NCBI GenBank assembly: GCA_030849075.1 | Contig: JASAOO010003060.1 | Span: 1-19,713 of the forward strand | From: Zelonia costaricensis | Lineage: Eukaryota > Euglenozoa > Kinetoplastea > Trypanosomatida > Trypanosomatidae | DNA length: 19,713 nt | Direction: 5' to 3' | In this document: positions 8,811-16,491 of the stretch, one piece after another | Layout of the letters: the number at the start of each line of letters is the position of its first letter | How positions within the stretch are numbered: position 1 is the stretch's first letter | Notes under the pieces: model-generated | Told to the model about the DNA's origin: nothing | The model's database searches: none | What the model saw: the letters and a program-made list of their open reading frames with translations, nothing else | Program-made: the position numbers and the translations under genes

Positions 8811-10520
8811 TTACTGCTCCGCGACGTTCCAGGTCTGTCCGCACTTCTTGCAGCGCAGAATGTCAGGCATGTTGTCGTGCGCCTGCACCGAGTAGCTGCT
8901 CTGGTACGCGTCGTTGGCGCCGCAGTGCGGGCAGCTGAAGAGCGCCGTGGTCGTGCGCCCGGTCGGCGACCCAAAAGTCGGGCTGCCCGGCGCGCCGTCC
9001 TCGTTGGGCAAGTACACGTCATACGGCGACGTAGGCGAGCCGATGCCGCTGCCGCCGTCCAGCGAGGTCGGCGAGTTGAGCGCGAACTGAATGTTGGCCG
9101 GGCGCCGCTGTCGCGTGCGGGCAAGCGTGGCGAGGTCGTCTGCGTGCCGGACGATGTCGTCGGCGATGATCTTGCCTTCCAGCACGAGGCGCCGCAGTGC
9201 CTTGCCGGTGTCGCCGCTCTCACCGAACGCGGACAAGACAAGCCGCTGCGCATCCGCGTCGCAGCGACTCTCCAGAGTGTCTTCGAGCTGCCCGCACAGC
9301 GCCATCACATCGACGCTCGCCGGCGCATCGTTGATCTCCTCGTTGGTGAAGCAGCCGAAAAGGTTGACGCCGATGCGGCCCAGCTCGTTGTCGCCCGCGA
9401 CGCCGTCGGAGCAGGTCTCGACAGAGCAGCGATCGACCTCGTTCTCGGCCGACAGCTGCTCCTGCGTGTTTTGCGGGAGCGAGTGGAACCAGTAGGTCAG
9501 AATCCCGTGCGCGAGCTGCACCACGGGTGGGGTAAAGGTGCGCAGCAGGCCACCCACCGCGACCCCGACGCCCGTCTCCTGCAGCTGACGGACCGTCACA
9601 TTCACGTTCGTGAGCCGACGCAGCACGGCAAGAATCTCTGCCTCAACGGCGGCCGCCGTCGCGGCTCCGCTGAGGCACCGTGCCATGAAGGTGCGTAACT
9701 CCTGCGTGCACGCCATCAGCTCCGCCGACGACGCCGCGCGGCGCGCGTTGCGCACCTTGCGGTAGAGGTAGGCCGGGTCGTTGCGTGGGATGTACTCACT
9801 TGCGAGGGTGGCGGGGCCGAGGTCGTACTCCTCCAGCTTGCTCTGCCGCTCATACTTTGCCTTCTTCGCGGACACGGCCGCTGCCCGGCTCGAGGAGGCG
9901 CCGTTGCGGCGCTGGAAGAGGTCGTCGTCGTTGCCGCTGTCCTCGCGCTCGTCGTAGTCCGAGTCGGCCTCGTCCTCCGAGTCGTCGTCTTTGCGGTGAC
10001 GGCGGTGGCGCTTCTTCTTTTCCTTCTCCGCCCCCGACCGCGAATCGCCGTGCTTGCGGCTCTTCTCCTTCTTGTCCTTCTTGTGCTTCTTGGCGTGGTG
10101 CTCCACAGACTCGGCCACCCGCGCCGCGCCGTCGTCCTCGGCCGCCGTCTCCTGCGCAGCCGGCGCGAGCTCGGCGCTGCCCGCCTCCCCCGCTTCCAGC
10201 GACCCCGCCGCCGCCGCCGTCGCGATCATCTCTTCGATGGCTGCCGCGCAGCCTTCATCGGCGCTGCGGCCCGCCGCGATGAGGTCGGCATCCGCCTCCA
10301 CCCCGCGGAACGGGCGGAGCTGCTCCGCGTCGTGGGAGTTGGCGAAGGCCAGAGTGGCGGCCGCGCTTGGGCCGCAGAGCAGCACCACATCACTACCCTC
10401 GGGCAGCTCCTGCCCTGCCTGCGCCGGGTCGAGCACTATCGCAGGCCACCACGGGTAGTCGGGCTGCTTCACCCACACAGGGGCGTCGATCGCAAAATCG
10501 GTTGATGTGCTGGTGCTCAT
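8811..10520 (-). CDS. PWWP and TFIIS-domain protein, diverged paralogue with altered catalytic hairpin
   Basis: The product is 569 aa. A PWWP domain opens the protein (PWWP at 23-26), a fold that in other proteins reads methylated histone tails or DNA. An acidic and Lys/His-rich nuclear-type region follows (about 142-205). A TFIIS N-terminal LW-type helical domain lies at about 265-350 (core LQETGVGVAVGGLL), a TFIIS central domain-like segment at about 362-472, and an SPT-rich linker at 481-521. The C-terminal zinc ribbon has C530, C533, C557 and C560. TFIIS rescues stalled RNA polymerase II by inducing transcript cleavage through an Asp-Glu pair in the ribbon hairpin (RSADEP). Counting back from C557, that pair is His548-Asp549 here, so cleavage activity may be reduced or lost. 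Start 10520 places the PWWP domain at the N-terminus; upstream in-frame sequence reads from a (GT)n repeat and spacer. PWWP-containing TFIIS proteins are known in trypanosomes. Confidence 0.9.
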   Translation of the reverse strand: MSTSTSTDFAIDAPVWVKQPDYPWWPAIVLDPAQAGQELPEGSDVVLLCGPSAAATLAFANSHDAEQLRPFRGVEADADLIAAGRSADEGCAAAIEEMIATAAAAGSLEAGEAGSAELAPAAQETAAEDDGAARVAESVEHHAKKHKKDKKEKSRKHGDSRSGAEKEKKKRHRRHRKDDDSEDEADSDYDEREDSGNDDDLFQRRNGASSSRAAAVSAKKAKYERQSKLEEYDLGPATLASEYIPRNDPAYLYRKVRNARRAASSAELMACTQELRTFMARCLSGAATAAAVEAEILAVLRRLTNVNVTVRQLQETGVGVAVGGLLRTFTPPVVQLAHGILTYWFHSLPQNTQEQLSAENEVDRCSVETCSDGVAGDNELGRIGVNLFGCFTNEEINDAPASVDVMALCGQLEDTLESRCDADAQRLVLSAFGESGDTGKALRRLVLEGKIIADDIVRHADDLATLARTRQRRPANIQFALNSPTSLDGGSGIGSPTSPYDVYLPNEDGAPGSPTFGSPTGRTTTALFSCPHCGANDAYQSSYSVQAHDNMPDILRCKKCGQTWNVAEQ

Positions 10521-11889
10521 GATGACTGTCGCTCTGTCGTGTCGTCCTTGCGCAACACAGACACGTGTGTGTGTGTGTGTGTGTGTGACCTTGTTGGAAT
10601 CCGAGCGCGTCAAGGTGGACGGGTGGGCAATGGTGGGCGTGCGTGCGTGTGCGAGTCGATGGCAGTTCGGTGAAGTAATCACAGCATCACGGAGGAGCAA
10701 GGTACGAGCGAGCGTCCGCGTGGTCGCATACAGACACACGCACAACAAAGAGTACAACGCGTCAGTGTCCATGGCGCAAGCAGGAGGAGACGCGTGCCCG
10801 ACCCCTGGCAACACGTCGGCGAGGCGCTTGCCATCGGTCCGCACCTCTCCCGCCGCCACGCCGTCCCGCCTACCGTGTCGGGAAGAGGGGGGGGGGAGGG
10901 CGCACGCGTGTACGGCAGTCACGCAGCGACGTGCACGCCGAGGAAGTGCACACATACACGTACGCACACACAGAAACAACATTCGCAAATGCTACAAGTG
11001 AGCACACATTCGCGTCGCTTGTCGTGTGCCACGCACGCACGCCCTCGACACGCCCCCGCTGTATCCTGCACGCTTCCTTAAACCATCTCCGTTATTCTCC
11101 ATTCCACTTCCTTGTTTCTGCGTTGAGTTAGACACGTGTGCGTCTCCGGCCGACGCGCGCGTGCGCCGTCTATTCCGTTGGCCGTCTTCTTACCAAAGCG
11201 GGCGAGGGCACACGCTCTCCTCACCTTCCGCCGTCGCTCCCGCCGCCGTCGCCGCGACACACAAGACCGAAACACTGAAGACCCCCGCCCCTCCCAAGAA
11301 ATCGCACACGGCGTCGTCACGGCGCTGTTCCCACAAAGAAAAGGCCTCAGCGCGCATCGACGCCGCTGCGTCACGAAATCACTTAAACCGTTGCACCTCC
11401 ATCCACTCAACGATACGCACGCCACGTGAAACCCCCAAAAGTGTGAGAATGGCAGAAGCAAAAAGGGTGTGGGGGGGGGAAGCGGGGCGTCGGCTCTGAG
11501 CTGACGACGCCCCCACCACCTCTGCAGCACGCAGGCGACGGGGAGGCGTGGGTGGGGTACGGGGGCAGGGGGCAGGGAAGAGCAGCATCACCGCTGCAGA
11601 TCCACTTGAGAGGAGGGAGAAAGAGAAAATCTATGTGAGTCCGGCTCAGCCGCGGGTCGGCTTGAAGGCGCCTGTCTTCTCGATGTCTTCCCCCCCCCTT
11701 CCCATCTCCCTGCCGCACACCTCCCCACACGCGCCTTGTCCCGTGCAACCTCCGCCGCCCGCACGGGTGCTGCTCGGTGAAAGCGCGACACGCCTCCGCA
11801 GACACGCACGCTGACCCATCACAGTTGCTGCTTCATTTGGTTTCAGCCCGTCAATCCTCGCTCTGCCAAACACACGCAGCCTTTTCGCC
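10521..11889. other. Intergenic / UTR spacer between the two TFIIS paralogues
   Basis: This 1.37 kb spacer should hold the 3'UTR of the canonical TFIIS gene and the 5'UTR of the diverged one. A (GT)n repeat lies at 10563-10588, close to the 10520 ATG, so the transcript carries (AC)n there. Unlike other spacers, there is no clean pyrimidine tract plus AG immediately upstream of the ATG. A G-rich patch lies near 10887-10898 and another near 11470-11478; 11660-11770 is C/T-rich on the plus strand. No coding frame is convincing. Confidence 0.7.
10563..10588. repeat. (GT)n microsatellite just upstream of the diverged TFIIS gene
   Basis: About 13 GT units on the plus strand, roughly 45-70 bases upstream of the ATG at 10520. 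It is probably within or near the 5'UTR, where the transcript would read (AC)n. Confidence 0.9.
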
Positions 11890-13350
11890 TTACTCCTGCG
11901 TCCACGTGTTCTTGCACTCGAGGCAGGTGACGTACTTGGTCGTCGGCTCATCGGCACTGCGGGTCTGCTGCTCGTAGAAGGTGCAGTTGCGCTTGCCGCA
12001 GCGCTCGCACTTGAAGAGCGCCGTGACGTTCAACCCGGCGTTGGCGGCCGCGTCGACGGCCTTCAGCTTCTCCGCCACGCGCTGCTTCTGCCGCTCCTTT
12101 TCGCTCTTGGTGATGAAGACCTCGCTGGGCTGGTCGAGGTACTTCTTCGGTGTCCACTCTCCCGACAGCAGGTTGTCGCGCAGGAAGGCAAGCTCCTCCT
12201 CGTGCAGGCGCAGCAGCAGCATCTGCCGCTCATCGCGGTCCGTAATCTCGGCCGCCAGCTTGCGCGCCACCTCGTCGATCACCGCGTCGTCGTAGCGTGT
12301 CGTGCTCAGCGGGCTGTCCAGCAGCTGGTACACGTTGTCGTAGAACGACTTGCGCGGCGGGGCCGCCACACCGCCGCCGGTGCCGCTGCTGCCCGACGTG
12401 GCGGCGGCCGCCGCGCCGGCGGAGGGCGAGGTGAAGCTGGCGAACGCGCTGCCGCTCGGCATGCCGGGCGAGGCAGGCTGCTGCTGCGTGCCGAGCGGGC
12501 TCGAGGGCTCCGTTGCCGCGCCTGCTGCAGCTGCTGCCGCCCCGCCGGCGCTCGCGGCGGTACCCACTGCCGTGGCGGACGGCGTCTGCTGCTGCTGCAC
12601 GCTGCGGATGGCGGCGAGCGTTTCGGCGGGGAGGTGGCGGGCCCAGAAGGAGATCATGGCGCGGGCGAGGGGCCACAGCGGCTTCAGCGCCGGCTGGCTC
12701 AGCACGGCGCCCACCGCGACGCCGATCTTCGTCTCCTCGAGCTCCGCGAGGTACACGTCAACGCCGTCGAGCCGGCACAGCGCGGCCCGCACCGTGGCGA
12801 GGTCCTGCGCGGCGGCCGCGGCGCTGATCTTGCGCGACAGGTCGTAGAGCTCCTCGCTGCGGAGGTGGTGGAACCCGGGGACGGTGCGCGCCGCACCGGC
12901 GCCGTAGCCGCCCATGTTCACGTCATCGCCCTCGTCGCGCGCCCGCTTCGTCGCCGCGCGGCTGACGGCGGCCGCTGCCGACGAGCCGCCACCGCCGGCA
13001 GAGGCTGCGCCTGCCTGCCCGCCCGTCACCCCGACCAGCGCGGCGGAGTCGCTCTTGAGCGGGTTCGCTTCGGCGTCTGCGGCGGCGTTGCGGATCGAGG
13101 CCTCCAGCTCCGGGTCCACCGTCACGGCCTTCTCTGACGACGTCTCGAAGAAGCAGATGTTCGCGGTGTCGGAGCGGCTGTTGAGCTCGTAGCGCGACGC
13201 CGGCTGCTCCACGCCTGGGTAGAACTGCACGGCAATGTCGAACCCGGGCGTCCGGTCGCCCATCTCGGCGTCGCTCAGCACCCGCGCCGGCCACCAGCCG
13301 TCGCCCTCCATGTACACCCACACGCGATCACCCGGGACGTAGCTCGACAT
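11890..13350 (-). CDS. PWWP and TFIIS transcription elongation factor, canonical catalytic ribbon
   Basis: The product is 486 aa. The N-terminal PWWP-type domain starts at once (DRVWV near 8-12, GWWP at 18-21), so the ATG at 13350 is needed to keep it whole. A flexible Ala/Gly/Ser linker follows with a basic patch (KRAR, 135-138) that may be a nuclear signal. The LW-type TFIIS N-terminal domain is at about 165-245 (core EETKIGVAVG), then a Gln/Ala/Ser linker. The RNA polymerase II-binding central domain is at about 334-430 (LRDNLLSGEWTPKKYL). The C-terminal zinc ribbon has C448, C451, C476 and C479 and an intact RSADEP hairpin (D467, E468) that should stimulate transcript cleavage by stalled polymerase. 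It is a tandem paralogue of the gene at 8811-10520, with the same domain order but low similarity outside the domains. Its likely partner is RNA polymerase II in the nucleus. Confidence 0.93.
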   Translation of the reverse strand: MSSYVPGDRVWVYMEGDGWWPARVLSDAEMGDRTPGFDIAVQFYPGVEQPASRYELNSRSDTANICFFETSSEKAVTVDPELEASIRNAAADAEANPLKSDSAALVGVTGGQAGAASAGGGGSSAAAAVSRAATKRARDEGDDVNMGGYGAGAARTVPGFHHLRSEELYDLSRKISAAAAAQDLATVRAALCRLDGVDVYLAELEETKIGVAVGAVLSQPALKPLWPLARAMISFWARHLPAETLAAIRSVQQQQTPSATAVGTAASAGGAAAAAAGAATEPSSPLGTQQQPASPGMPSGSAFASFTSPSAGAAAAATSGSSGTGGGVAAPPRKSFYDNVYQLLDSPLSTTRYDDAVIDEVARKLAAEITDRDERQMLLLRLHEEELAFLRDNLLSGEWTPKKYLDQPSEVFITKSEKERQKQRVAEKLKAVDAAANAGLNVTALFKCERCGKRNCTFYEQQTRSADEPTTKYVTCLECKNTWTQE

Positions 13351-15070
13351 GGCGCAACACGGGGAAACGAAAGGGAGGTGGGAGGGGCGGGTGGTGTTGG
13401 TGTTGGTGTGTTGACCGAGTGAGTCCGCAGTGCACGTTCACCTGGTTGTGCGTTAATGGTCACAATGGAGTCTTGTTCAGGCGGCGATGTCGATCGGCCA
13501 CGCCCGGAACACCCAAGAACACTCTTCGCCTGGAGCTGCCGTCACACTCAACAACAAACAAACGCAAGAAAGAAGCACAAGCGCACACACGCGAGTACAC
13601 GGACGCGACAGGATGCGGTGCACACGTACGTGTCTGTGTGTGTGTGTGTGTGTGGAGGCGATTCGGAACGCGTGGAGGAGTGGGACGTGCGGGGAGGGGA
13701 GGGGGTGGACGAGGAAGCAGTGAACCTGCTACCGGCGCGCGTCGGCACCTTCTGGGCGCCGGTGGAAGGACAGGGGGGAGAGTACGTGTCTACAGGTATG
13801 CCTGTGTGTCTGCGTGCGTGACTGTGCGCGAGGTGCGGTGCGAGGAGGCAGAGAAGAATGCGACAACAGGCTCTCACGCAAACGTTGATGTGATGCGTAC
13901 TAACGGCGGCAGCGGTGTGGAGGAGATTCTAAGCGGAGGTGGAAGAGCAGAAGAACCTGAAAAAAGGGGGGGTTCCAGTGCGGCGCGGTGTGGACGCGAT
14001 GTGCACACACACACACACGGCCTCCGCACACGCAAAGGCACCACCGAACTGGAAAATGCAAGCGCCGGTGTCCCTGCACGGCACGGACCTTGAAAGACTG
14101 CCACATTGGAGTCACCCTGAGGTCACATCAAGCGGAGTGCCTGAGAGAAACGACGAGGGCCAGTCCCCCCCCCCTCCCTCATAGCACCTCATTGCCAGCG
14201 TACGCGCACTCCATCACTTGCACGGCGCACACCCACACGCAGCCGACAACGTCCGCGTCACTCCGTGTCTCGTGCACGCGCGCTTCGTTCACGCTCCAGC
14301 GGCGGGCGACGTGCACCGCGGTTCGTTTGTTCTGCAATTCCGTTACGGGACACACACACACACCCACACGCACAACCGTGAGACCAAGAAACGGCCAAAG
14401 GGAATACAACAAAGAAGAAGAGAGCCCGACCTTTGCATGCGCGACGACGCCGATGCACCGGTCGCGGCTGTCCATCTCCCGCACCACCAAGACTCCTCCA
14501 CCCACCCTTCCTGGAGAGATACACGCAGCGCCTCGAGCGTCCCGTTGACAGCACACAGCAACTGATGCCGCCTTCATTGCGAGCCTCGAAGTCGCGGCAC
14601 AGAGGAGTGGCACCCATGGACGGGGCGAGGCCGGCGCAGGTGCACCAGAGGTGTGTGTGTGCGTGGAGGACTGTGTTTCTCTTTTCCGCGTTGCTTGCTT
14701 TGTGAGACTGGCTTTTTACTAAACCGTAAAAATGGGGAGGTGAGACGCCGTGGGGGTTGGGGCGGGGGGGGAGAGGGGGGACGCACGTCGGACGACGGTG
14801 GAAACCAAGAGCGCTTGGGAGCAACGACGGCGCGAGAAGGGTGGGTGGGGGGCGCGAGTGTCCTCGTCATCCCCCGCTACATCACTTGTCTGCCTCTCTC
14901 GTCTCGTCCGCGGCGTGCTTCCGCCACTCCCCGCTCCTGCCGTCCAGCGGCATCCCAGCGCTACACTACCGCCCTCCGTCCCCATCGTTTGAGTCAAGCC
15001 TCCTACGCTACTACTACAAGAAAGTGCACCTGCACGTCGCAGCCACCGGCAACGTCGCCGTCGTCATCGT
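13351..15070. other. Intergenic / UTR spacer upstream of the canonical TFIIS gene
   Basis: This 1.72 kb spacer holds the 3'UTR of the small membrane-protein gene and the TFIIS 5' region. The transcript has C-rich DNA at 13361-13396, but there is no minus-strand AG between it and the ATG; the nearest upstream AG is at 13443-13442, so the splice site is uncertain. A (GT)n repeat lies at 13630-13654, short CA repeats at about 14004-14020 and 14350-14364, and G-rich patches at 13680-13710 and 14756-14780. Frames here look non-coding. Confidence 0.7.
13630..13654. repeat. (GT)n microsatellite
   Basis: About 12 GT units on the plus strand, with one CTG interruption near the left end, about 280 bases upstream of the canonical TFIIS ATG. 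Confidence 0.88.
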
Positions 15071-15529
15071 CTAGTAGTTCGGGTTCACCTTGTGGTCCAG
15101 CGCGACGGCGAGCGGGCTCTTGGGCGAGATCGGCGGGTAGATGGAGCGGCGGCCCACGAGAACAGCCACCAGGAAGATGAAGAGGGCCTGGGTGGCGAAG
15201 CGGACGTCCTGCAGGAGGCAGCCGAAGTTGTAGTGCTTGAAGTACTGGCCCGAGACGACGTAGCGGCTCTCCTCGAAGAAGCGCACGACGCGGTAGTGGA
15301 GGAGCTGGTGCTGCTCCCGCAGGAAGCGCTGGCGGCTGGCCGTCGCGGCGTCCGTGCCGGCCGCCTCGTGCGCCTTGATGTACTCCGCCGTGGACGGCGC
15401 CACCGCCGCGAGCTTCGTCGCCGACTTGTGCTCGATTTTGTGGGCCGTGTTCATAAACGGCGCCACGATGTAGCGCTGCACGGCGCTGGCGGACTTCTTC
15501 GCCGCGGCGGCCTGGGCAGACGACGACAT
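15071..15529 (-). CDS. Small single-span membrane protein, possible mitochondrial F1Fo ATP synthase Fo subunit
   Basis: The product is 152 aa. The N-terminus (1-50) is Ala/Ser/Lys-rich with no acidic residue before E33, compatible with mitochondrial import. Residues 50-105 look helical and amphipathic, rich in Gln, Arg, Tyr and Phe. A single transmembrane segment lies at about 111-126, followed by GRRS and a short Pro-rich tail ending NPNY. This shape (N-terminal helices, C-terminal membrane helix) is that of small peripheral Fo subunits such as subunit g. From memory, a trypanosome ATP synthase subunit gene lies near the TFIIS genes, which would fit by synteny; I could not check this. No GxxxG motif is visible in the helix, which argues some caution. 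The ATG at 15529 follows a strong splice signal; a longer frame from 16492 reads through spacer and is rejected. The CDS call is firm, the function is not. Confidence 0.8.
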   Translation of the reverse strand: MSSSAQAAAAKKSASAVQRYIVAPFMNTAHKIEHKSATKLAAVAPSTAEYIKAHEAAGTDAATASRQRFLREQHQLLHYRVVRFFEESRYVVSGQYFKHYNFGCLLQDVRFATQALFIFLVAVLVGRRSIYPPISPKSPLAVALDHKVNPNY

Positions 15530-16491
15530 GACGTGAGTCTTGCGTGTACTGATGCGGATGCGTGTGGGGGAGTAGGCGAGGGGGGGGGGGGGAGGGTGAG
15601 GGAGAGTGGGGACGCGTGCGCACGTGTGCTTTGGAAAGGCGGGGGCTCGTGTGTGACTTGTCGTTTCACAGTGCTGCGGACGCGTGACGTTTGACGTGAC
15701 GGTGGGTGCACGTGTGACGTCGACACACACACACACATGAAAGAAAGAACAAGGGAGGCGGGCAGAGATGCGGGGAAGAGTGTATGAAAGGAGATGGTGG
15801 GTACGCGGACGGGGACCTACGACGGTGCCACCGTGGGGAGGGAAGGGAGGGTCGGCGCACACCGCGTCTGCATGCATGAGCAGGTGCACAGGGGTGGCCA
15901 TGAGTTCATCTCCCACCGCCGCTCCCCCGCCCCCCCCCACCCGCCTGCCAACGGCACAACGTAGTGAGCAAGAGAAGAGAACGCAGAAGACGGCCCTCTT
16001 GCGCGTGCAGTGCCGTCGACGACGACGCGTTTCAAGATCCCTCGACAAGCGTCTTCTTCTTCCTCCTCGGCCGAGAAACTCCAGAGCAACGCTGTCCACT
16101 GCAACTCGCTGCACATCAGCTACACGGCACAGCAGCCCCCCGCGACCGCCGTGGCGCTGTGCAAGTGCTCCATTCTCGGTTTTCGAGTTCATGATCGCAG
16201 CTGCTGCTGCTGCTGTCTGTCTGCTCTGCTTGAAAAGAAAAGAAAAAGGAACGGCGATGGAGGTGACGCGGGGGCGGAGACACGGAGGGAGGGAGGCGGG
16301 GGGGGGGGGGGGAGGCGAAGTGGGGAGGGTGAAGGAGGCCAGAGGAACGTGGCCGCATTCGCCTTCCATCAAATCCCCTTCTCTCAATGCCATCCTCTCC
16401 GCCCCTTTCGTCCCCTCCCTGCCCTGCGCGCTGCGTACCCCAGCCACACCATCACTGAATAGCCCATGTCGACGCAACGCCGCTCCGTCCA
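15530..16491. other. Intergenic / UTR spacer between the GTPase and small membrane-protein genes
   Basis: This 0.96 kb spacer contains the GTPase 3'UTR and the splice region of the small gene. It has purine-rich stretches at 15565-15640 and 16255-16340 (G tract at about 16300-16312), a CTG run near 16199-16215 and a short CA repeat near 15724-15736. Frames on both strands are low-complexity and unsupported. Confidence 0.72.
15549..15620 (-). promoter_or_regulatory. Putative trans-splice acceptor for the small membrane-protein gene
   Basis: Plus-strand 15565-15618 is nearly all purine, with a G tract at about 15580-15592, giving a strong C/U tract on the transcript. The first AG after it on the minus strand is at 15550-15549, about 20 bases before the ATG at 15529. 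Confidence 0.6.

Noticed and set aside
10521..10988. N-terminal extension of the diverged TFIIS protein to an ATG at 10988
   Set aside because: The added residues are low-complexity, include a translated dinucleotide repeat, and push the PWWP domain away from its usual N-terminal place.
13419..14093. 224-codon plus-strand open frame
   Set aside because: It lies in microsatellite-rich spacer, includes a translated GT repeat and opposes the direction of all genes.
14179..14613. 144-codon minus-strand open frame in the long spacer
   Set aside because: It has slightly better composition than other spacer frames and the right strand, but no domain, no splice signal before it and a translated repeat near its middle. 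Conservation in relatives would change this view.
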